Made by a program: the position numbers and the translations under genes. 39,993 bases of DNA from an uncultured Clostridia bacterium (GTDB taxonomy: Bacteria > Bacillota > Clostridia > Oscillospirales > Acutalibacteraceae): NCBI GenBank assembly GCA_937898195.1, contig CALEJD010000010.1, forward strand, positions 1-39,993, in the 5' to 3' direction. The notes below the pieces were generated by a model. The model ran no database searches. It had not been told where the DNA came from and was given only the letters and a program-made list of their open reading frames with translations. Numbering within the stretch: the first letter of the stretch is position 1; every line of letters begins with the position of its first letter. This document shows positions 35,569 to 39,993 of the stretch, one piece after another.

Positions 35569-35773
35569 CTTTATCCTTCCTTTTAAGAATTGTGTATTTT
35601 CTAAATTTATTATTTTTTGTTTCTATTACATAATCTATTTCATAATATTTTTTTAATTGCCTTAATACACCGTATGGACAATTTGTGTTTGTCCAGTTTA
35701 TTATCTCTTTATGTGTAAATTCTTTTTTGCCATAATCCTCAATAATTCTTTTCATTTTTTCTACATAATTCAT
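35543..35773 (-). CDS. Small winged-helix-like protein (76 aa)
   Basis: MNYVEKMKRIIEDYGKKEFT, then HKEIINWTNTNCPYGVLRQL and YEIDYVIETKNNKFRKYTIL. The order helix, FTHKEIxxW helix, xxxxVLRxLKK helix, then a beta wing is that of small winged-helix DNA-binding proteins often seen in phages. AAAAGGAG precedes the ATG. First gene after the promoter at 35841-35868, so possibly a regulator. Confidence 0.65.
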   Translation of the reverse strand: MNYVEKMKRIIEDYGKKEFTHKEIINWTNTNCPYGVLRQLKKYYEIDYVIETKNNKFRKYTILKRKDKDVKKPCIR

Positions 35774-35789
35774 ACTAATATCTCCTTTT

Positions 35790-35834
35790 AAAAAACAAAG
35801 GCTTACTTTAAGATCTTTGGGAGTAAACGCTCCC
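35790..35834 (-). promoter_or_regulatory. 5'-end hairpin and weak attenuator-like hairpin
   Basis: The transcript from the promoter at 35841-35868 should begin with GGGAG (35834-35830), loop CGTTTA, CTCCC (35823-35819), so +1 is the first G of the hairpin. Right after, CAAAG (35819-35815) can pair with CTTTG (35800-35796), followed by six T, just before the ribosome site of the winged-helix gene. The two hairpins share one base. Confidence 0.45.
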
Positions 35835-35840
35835 TATTTA

Positions 35841-35868
35841 ATTATAACACTATAAAATTATTTGTAAA
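35841..35868 (-). promoter_or_regulatory. Promoter (TTTACA-N16-TATAAT) for the small regulatory cluster
   Basis: Minus strand -35 TTTACA (35868-35863), 16-base spacer, -10 TATAAT (35846-35841). Shared 13-base motif at 35861-35873. It abuts the stop codon of the sliding clamp gene. Confidence 0.75.
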
Positions 35869-35872
35869 TACT

Positions 35873-36928
35873 TTATTTAATCAACGGCATTATATACTGC
35901 TTTACTTCACCGGAATTAAACATATAACCTATATTGTCTTTGTAGCTTTCCATAGTTATATTTTCACCGCTTATTTTAGCCATATCACTTAAGAACTGCA
36001 TATTAAACTTAACCTCTACCGGATTATCAATAGGTTGTTCCGCTTCTATACCTATTTTAATCTTAGCTTCATCCGCACCATTAATTGAGGTTATTTGCAT
36101 TTCGCTATCAGTGTATTCTAAAATGCATTTTTTAGTTTCATCATCTAAAATAGGCGATACCATAACTAAGGCATTATATAAACTATCTTTTTTAATTAAA
36201 ACTATATCTTTTAACTCTTTCGGCATTACTTGCTCAACTTTTGGATATTTTTCATTTAATAACGCGCTGCATAAGGTTATATTTTCATCTTCTAATACAA
36301 TGTTTCCACCGAATACACTAGCTTTAATTGTATCTTTAAACGGCAGGTTCGGTATTTCCTTAATTACTTCTTTTGATAATACAATATCTTTAATGTAATT
36401 AATATTATCTATTTTTTGCATAATAATACGCTTACTATCGCACCCGATAACCTTATCATCGCCTATATAAACCCCGGATAATACAGCGGTTGTAGTTTTA
36501 TCAGTAGCTACTAATGTGTTATCTATCGCTTGCTTAAATTGCTCTGCATCTAAAATATCTACGCTTGTGATATCTGGTAACACGTCATCTGGGTAATCTT
36601 TGCTATCCATACACGGTATTTTATACTTGCATCCGCTACATTTAATTTGCCCGTTATTTATTGTGATATCACCCTTGGCCACCTTCAACAAAGGTACTAA
36701 TGTTTTGTTTTCATATAACGCACTATCACCATCAATTTCGCTTGCACCTTCGACTATGTACTCTAATCGCATAAAAGGGTTTCTGACAATAATTTTTAAT
36801 TTGCCGTTATCATTTGTTAATTTTAAATATTTTAGGCTTGTTTCTGTTTTGTTATAGCTTAATATATTTTCAGCTGTTCTTAGCACTCTTAACAAATCAT
36901 CATTTACTTCAAATTTTACGTTTAACAT
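35873..36928 (-). CDS. dnaN: DNA polymerase III beta sliding clamp
   Basis: A 351-aa beta clamp. Start set at the ATG at 36928, five bases after AGAGG; a GTG two codons upstream overlaps that site. Visible clamp features: N-terminal MLNVKFEVNDDLLRVLRTAE, the segment TLVPLLKVAKGDITINNGQI, SGCKYKIPCMDSKDYPDDVL at the end of domain 1, ATDKTTTAVLSGVYIGDD starting domain 2, and C-terminal EVKQYIMPLIK (as in YLIMPMxL). It encircles DNA and tethers polymerase. No polymerase or clamp loader is seen in the genome, so it presumably works with host enzymes. It has its own promoter. Confidence 0.93.
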   Translation of the reverse strand: MLNVKFEVNDDLLRVLRTAENILSYNKTETSLKYLKLTNDNGKLKIIVRNPFMRLEYIVEGASEIDGDSALYENKTLVPLLKVAKGDITINNGQIKCSGCKYKIPCMDSKDYPDDVLPDITSVDILDAEQFKQAIDNTLVATDKTTTAVLSGVYIGDDKVIGCDSKRIIMQKIDNINYIKDIVLSKEVIKEIPNLPFKDTIKASVFGGNIVLEDENITLCSALLNEKYPKVEQVMPKELKDIVLIKKDSLYNALVMVSPILDDETKKCILEYTDSEMQITSINGADEAKIKIGIEAEQPIDNPVEVKFNMQFLSDMAKISGENITMESYKDNIGYMFNSGEVKQYIMPLIK

Positions 36929-36945
36929 ATTCACCTCTTTATTTA

Positions 36946-36974
36946 ATTTTACATTAAAAACTTTTCTTTGTAAA
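36946..36974 (-). promoter_or_regulatory. Promoter of the clamp gene (TTTACA-N17-TAAAAT)
   Basis: Minus strand -35 TTTACA (36974-36969), 17-base spacer, -10 TAAAAT (36951-36946), 18 bases before the clamp start. Shared 13-base motif at 36967-36979, ending just before the methyltransferase stop. Confidence 0.75.
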
Positions 36975-36982
36975 TACTTTAA

Positions 36983-37644
36983 TTAAAATATTCTCGCTTG
37001 ATTCTGTTCAATTTCTAATCTTCTACAACTTGCTTTCCAATAGTCATAATCCTTTTCAATACAAATAAACCTTCTTTTAAGATTATGACAAGCCACTGCC
37101 GTTGTTCCGCTACCTGAAAAACAATCAAGTATAAGGTCGTTTTCGTTGCTATAATCTCTTAATATCATTTCAAATAGTTTTAAGGGTTTTTGAGTAGGAT
37201 GAAATCTAAATTTATTTTCTTCTTTATCATCATTTATAAATCCTTGTTGCACAAAAGTCATTTTACGGGTTACTTTATTAAAAGAAGTCCACATTAATTC
37301 ACCTTCACTAAAACTATTTTGCAATTTATAGCCACCTATTTTATCCCAAAAAATCCACGCTTTTGTTGGTTTTAAATATTCAGTAAAATAATTACCTCCA
37401 AATATTATTTGATTTTTACTTACTCTAAATATCTCATCAAATATTTCTTTTGTTGGAATATCATTATCCCAATCTTTTTTGTTTAGGTTTTTAGGTTTTA
37501 CACCTAATCCATATCCCCCCCCCCATCACAGTTTATTCCATACGGCGGGTCTGTCAGCACTAAATCTATGCACTTATCCGGCAACTGTTTTAATATATCC
37601 ATACAATCGGCGTTAATAATTTTGTTTATATAATTCTCTAACAT
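36983..37644 (-). pseudogene. DNA methyltransferase (beta class) frameshifted at a G10 tract, possibly phase-variable
   Basis: The ATG at 37644 opens MLENYIN, KIINADCMDILKQLPDK, CIDLVLTDPPYGINCDGGG with the catalytic DPPY, then hits a stop at 37504 because of ten G (37524-37515). With 8 or 11 G the frame continues as GYGLGVKPKNLNKKDWDN, VSKNQIIFGGNYFTEYLKP, SFSEGELMWTSFN, FHPTQKPLKLF and LDCFSGSGTTAVA (SAM-binding motif I) to 36983, about 220 aa. Order DPPY before FSGSGTT marks a beta-class N6-adenine or N4-cytosine enzyme. As printed it is split; the tract may switch the gene on and off, or be misread. Confidence 0.82.
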
Positions 37645-37852
37645 TTTTATATATTCCATATCTTTCTTCTCTCATTCTGTCTAATTTATATTTTTCGTAT
37701 TTTAACTCTTCAATTTTTTCCATTATGTTATATACTTTCGCTTTTTTTTCATCATCTACATTTACAAGATTTATAACACCCCATTTTTTTATTCCTAAGA
37801 TTTTCATAATTTCTTTTTTATAGTGTTTTATCGTTTTTTTGCAATTTATCAT
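37613..37852 (-). CDS. Small basic helical protein (79 aa)
   Basis: Reads MINCKKTIKHYKKEIMKILG, then a DDEKKAKVYNIMEKIEELKY helical segment and a RMREERYGIYKNV stretch. Basic and all-helical. AAGGAG precedes the ATG. It overlaps the methyltransferase start by 32 bases, so coupling is likely. No family recognised. Confidence 0.6.
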   Translation of the reverse strand: MINCKKTIKHYKKEIMKILGIKKWGVINLVNVDDEKKAKVYNIMEKIEELKYEKYKLDRMREERYGIYKNVRELYKQNY

Positions 37853-37856
37853 ATTA

Positions 37857-38183
37857 TTACTCCTTATATATAAAATCTTCTCTATCTAATCTAAACAAGT
37901 TCTTGAATTTCTCATCTGTTAAGTTATGTATTGCATTATGACATATACTACATACTTCAAACAATTTTTGTTTTTCGTTTATTTGTTCTTGCGTTAATGT
38001 TTTAGGAGTTCGTGTTTTTTTAGTGTTTAAATCTCTAATGCATTTTTGTTGCTCGATAAAATGGTGGATTTGTATGCCATATTCTACTCCGCATATACAA
38101 CACCTACCTTTAGGAATGTATTTTCTTCCAGTGGTTGTATCAACATATACACTTCCTTCATAATATGATTTTTTACGCTTCAT
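37857..38183 (-). CDS. HNH nuclease-like protein (108 aa)
   Basis: GRCCICGVEYGIQIHHFIEQ (first Cys pair and the HH) and later LFEVCSICHNAIHNLTDEKF (second Cys pair and HN) give the C..C...HH...C..CHN..H pattern of zinc HNH proteins. In phage recombination regions such proteins include NinG-like and DUF968-like nucleases. Its place near SSB, YopX and recombination genes fits that better than a mobile homing gene. The ATG lies in the end of the upstream gene. Confidence 0.75.
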   Translation of the reverse strand: MKRKKSYYEGSVYVDTTTGRKYIPKGRCCICGVEYGIQIHHFIEQQKCIRDLNTKKTRTPKTLTQEQINEKQKLFEVCSICHNAIHNLTDEKFKNLFRLDREDFIYKE

Positions 38184-38580
38184 ACATTAATCTTTCAGGA
38201 TGTCTATTGTATTTGTTTTTCATTGCCTCGGTTAATTCTCCGTTTTGTTGAACTTTTAAAACAGATTGTAATGCACTGCAATGAGCTAGATATGATTTTA
38301 TTATTAACTCATAGCTTTTATATTCAGCCTCGCTTTCTAACATTTCTTTATTTAATTGTATTGCTTGCTCTCCGTATATATCATTTGCCATCAATTCGGT
38401 TATTTTGTTTTCTACACTTTTACGGCTCGTATGCAGGCCTGATTTATTTATCAACACTTGTAATTGGTTAAAGCTATGATTGTTTCTCTTTCTTGCCGAA
38501 TAATATTTTTTGCTAAACTCAATAGCTTCCCTTGATGTATTTAGCAACTCTTGTTCAAAGGTTATAAAATCTTCACTCAT
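38173..38580 (-). CDS. Helical recombination-region protein of unknown function (135 aa)
   Basis: MSEDFITFEQELLNTSREAI, continuing with long helices (KKYYSARKRNNHSFNQLQVL) to RHPERLMYEA. No motif I can name. AAGGAATTATTAA precedes the ATG. It overlaps YopX upstream by 8 bases and the HNH gene downstream by 11. Confidence 0.6.
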   Translation of the reverse strand: MSEDFITFEQELLNTSREAIEFSKKYYSARKRNNHSFNQLQVLINKSGLHTSRKSVENKITELMANDIYGEQAIQLNKEMLESEAEYKSYELIIKSYLAHCSALQSVLKVQQNGELTEAMKNKYNRHPERLMYEA

Positions 38581-39034
38581 TTAATAATTCCTTATTTTCG
38601 TATATATTGCCGATTACTTCATAATTCTTTTGGTCTTTATATCCTATCCCTTGCCAAGTAGAAATATGCGGATAGTAATTAGGGTTTTCAACTCTTTTTA
38701 AGCAAAATTTTGTTTGGTGTTCAAATTCTTCAAATTTTACAAAATACAATGAATTTTGATTATTTTTAACAATATCCCCTTCATAAATCAATTTGCCGTT
38801 TTTGTCTTTAAGTCCTGTGCATTGCATTACAATACAATCTTGTTCATAATCATTAAAGGTTCCCCAACTATAACTATCTTTGTAATCATCCTCAAAATCA
38901 CCTAATCCCAATTTTATAAGAGTTCCACCTTGAGTAATTATTAACTGATAGTCGCTTCCTATTGGATAGCTGTTATCTTCTATAAATTTATTATATTTTT
39001 TACTCCATACTCTAAATTTAAATCTATCTTGCAT
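38573..39034 (-). CDS. YopX family protein (153 aa)
   Basis: The start RFKFRVWSKKYNKFIEDN and the C-terminal VMQCTGLKDKNGKLIYEGDI with YEVIGNIYENKELL are the defining parts of YopX (PF09643; pattern QyTGLxDkxGxxIyEGDIV ... vIGNiyEnpeLL). The family is common in phages of low-GC bacteria; its function is unknown. AAGGGGG precedes the ATG, which overlaps the SSB stop (TAATG). Confidence 0.9.
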   Translation of the reverse strand: MQDRFKFRVWSKKYNKFIEDNSYPIGSDYQLIITQGGTLIKLGLGDFEDDYKDSYSWGTFNDYEQDCIVMQCTGLKDKNGKLIYEGDIVKNNQNSLYFVKFEEFEHQTKFCLKRVENPNYYPHISTWQGIGYKDQKNYEVIGNIYENKELLNE

Positions 39035-39339
39035 TAAACAACCCCCTTAACTACAAAAGTTATTTTAGTTTTTTCGTTTCCGTCTTTGTCCTTATACTTA
39101 TCTTCTTTAAAATTGCCAAAAACTAAAACCTCAGTACCTTTTTTTAGTTCTCCGACTTTTTCTGCTAATGTACCCCAGCATTCGCAATTGAGCCATTTGG
39201 CTTCATCTTCCTTATTCTTTTTTAACGGTATAGAAAATGTAGCTTTACATTTCCCACTTTCAAAATATCTTATTTCTGGGTCATTAGATAAAAAACCACA
39301 AAACATATCTAAATTAGCTTTTAATTCTTCAAATTCCAT
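39034..39339 (-). CDS. ssb: Single-stranded DNA-binding protein, short OB-fold form (101 aa)
   Basis: GFLSNDPEIRYFESGKCKAT, FSIPLKKNKEDEAKWLNCEC, WGTLAEKVGELKKGTEVLVF and the end GNEKTKITFVVKGVV match bacterial-type SSB (GnLtxDPElryt.sG...a.FslA......t.wi.ce.wgklAE...yl.KGs.v.v.G). The protein ends after the OB fold and lacks the acidic DDDIPF tail that recruits host partners. It should coat ssDNA for ERF and replication. AAAGGAG precedes the ATG. Confidence 0.88.
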   Translation of the reverse strand: MEFEELKANLDMFCGFLSNDPEIRYFESGKCKATFSIPLKKNKEDEAKWLNCECWGTLAEKVGELKKGTEVLVFGNFKEDKYKDKDGNEKTKITFVVKGVV

Positions 39340-39350
39340 TTTATTCTCCT

Positions 39351-39993
39351 TTATTTCAAATATTCAATCTTTATTCCACTTCTGCTTATTTTATAATCAT
39401 AGCAAGGCGCTGTTATTCTATTGGACATTGTTACCTTGTATAAGTCTGTTTCAAATCCTGCGTTTTGTCCTATTTCTTGTTTTATTAAACTTTCAATGTA
39501 TTTTTTTCTATCTTCAAATACTTTCATTTGGGATTTAATTTTAGATAACTCTTCATTAATACTTTCAAGTTCAATAATATAATTATCTTTAAAATCTGAT
39601 TTAATCACTTTTCCATTGTTTACTGTTCCCAAAGATTTATATTTTTCTACTTCTTCCGAAAACTTTACACAAGCATCTATCACCTGTTGAACACTTCTTT
39701 CGGGTACATAAGTATATACTTTAAAATCTACAATTTCATTTTTGTTACATATTCCCACCGCAATATATGCACCATTTAATCCGCTTAAAATACAGTTAAA
39801 ATCTAATTGTGCTTTGTAATATTCAGGGATACCATTATCCCAAGTTTTTGATTTTATATCCGTTGTTTTGACTTCGAATACAAAATCATTAGATGTAATT
39901 CCGTCAACGTGGCACACTAATGGTAAACAATGTTCTGCGGTGTATGTAAACTCTTTTTGTTCATCCACTACGCTCAGTCCTGTTTCATCTTCA
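39351..39993 (-). CDS. YqaJ-like phage exonuclease, main part (5' end continues at 1-117)
   Basis: The larger part of the exonuclease gene, open to the right edge of the contig; the real start is the ATG at 117 after circularisation, giving 234 aa. Catalytic features: LPLVCHVDGITSNDFVFEVK (Asp of DGI and the ExK pair), then GIPEYYKAQLDFNCILSGLN (the YxxQ) and GAYIAVGI. YqaJ nucleases resect 5' strands of double-stranded ends so that the annealing protein (here ERF) can load. The C-terminal half is a coiled coil followed by a small basic domain. SSB follows directly. Confidence 0.85.
   Translation of the reverse strand, partial: EDETGLSVVDEQKEFTYTAEHCLPLVCHVDGITSNDFVFEVKTTDIKSKTWDNGIPEYYKAQLDFNCILSGLNGAYIAVGICNKNEIVDFKVYTYVPERSVQQVIDACVKFSEEVEKYKSLGTVNNGKVIKSDFKDNYIIELESINEELSKIKSQMKVFEDRKKYIESLIKQEIGQNAGFETDLYKVTMSNRITAPCYDYKISRSGIKIEYLK
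39939..39993. repeat. Terminal direct repeat, right copy
   Basis: Exact copy of bases 1-55. See the left copy; together they indicate a circular or circularly permuted genome whose unit length is about 39,938 bp. Confidence 0.95.

Overview
The window is an essentially complete genome of a small tailed phage (Caudoviricetes) with a contractile tail (myovirus type). The first 55 bases recur exactly as the last 55 bases, and one recombination gene runs through the join, so the contig closes into a circle of about 39,938 bp. The DNA is strongly A+T-rich, uses the standard code, has clear AGGAG-type ribosome sites and promoters close to TTTACA-N17-TATAAT. This fits a low-GC bacterial host (Bacillota-like or another low-GC gut lineage), but nothing in the window fixes the host. 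I see no integrase, CI-type repressor, tRNA or CRISPR array, so a lytic lifestyle is likely but not proven.

Almost everything is on the minus strand, so transcription runs from high to low coordinates. Around the join (about 39,993-35,000 and 5,760-1) lies the early and replication region: SSB, YopX, HNH, a frameshifted DNA methyltransferase, a beta sliding clamp, small regulators, ERF annealing protein plus YqaJ-type exonuclease, DnaB helicase with a candidate loader, a replication-organiser-like protein, a superinfection-immunity membrane protein and a run of small overlapping genes. Five transcription units in this region start at promoters sharing an exact 13-base -35 motif. RusA (5798-6175) is the only ordinary gene on the plus strand; it ends at a terminator facing the end of the late operon.

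The late operon runs from 34,872 down to 6,285. In order it encodes two small proteins of unknown role, a candidate small terminase, large terminase, portal (DUF1073), MuF minor head protein, DUF2213/ParB-like/acidic scaffold fusion, head decoration protein, DUF2184-type capsid, DUF4054 and other connector proteins, neck/tail-terminator protein, sheath (DUF3383), tube (DUF3277), tail assembly chaperones with a -1 frameshift site, tape measure, Dit-like protein, hub with a C-terminal M15 peptidase, Gp138-like spike, gp25-like and J-like baseplate proteins, DUF2612-like protein, fibres (discoidin-like and Asp-box propeller proteins), then a lysis cassette with an M15 endolysin. GAAA-tetraloop hairpins follow the capsid, tube and one connector gene.

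The most unusual content is a structured RNA present three times: at the 5' end of an early transcript (about 3188-3266, minus) and upstream of two plus-strand HNH endonuclease genes inserted among the structural genes (23907-23976 and 26547-26614). All three share a three-way junction (P1, P2, GAAAR, a 4-bp P3 with a 9-nt loop) and a pseudoknot from the P3 loop to sequence just past P1. P1, P3 and the pseudoknot differ in sequence but keep pairing, and each RNA starts at about +1 of a promoter. I do not recognise this RNA; its topology resembles exonuclease-resistant RNAs.
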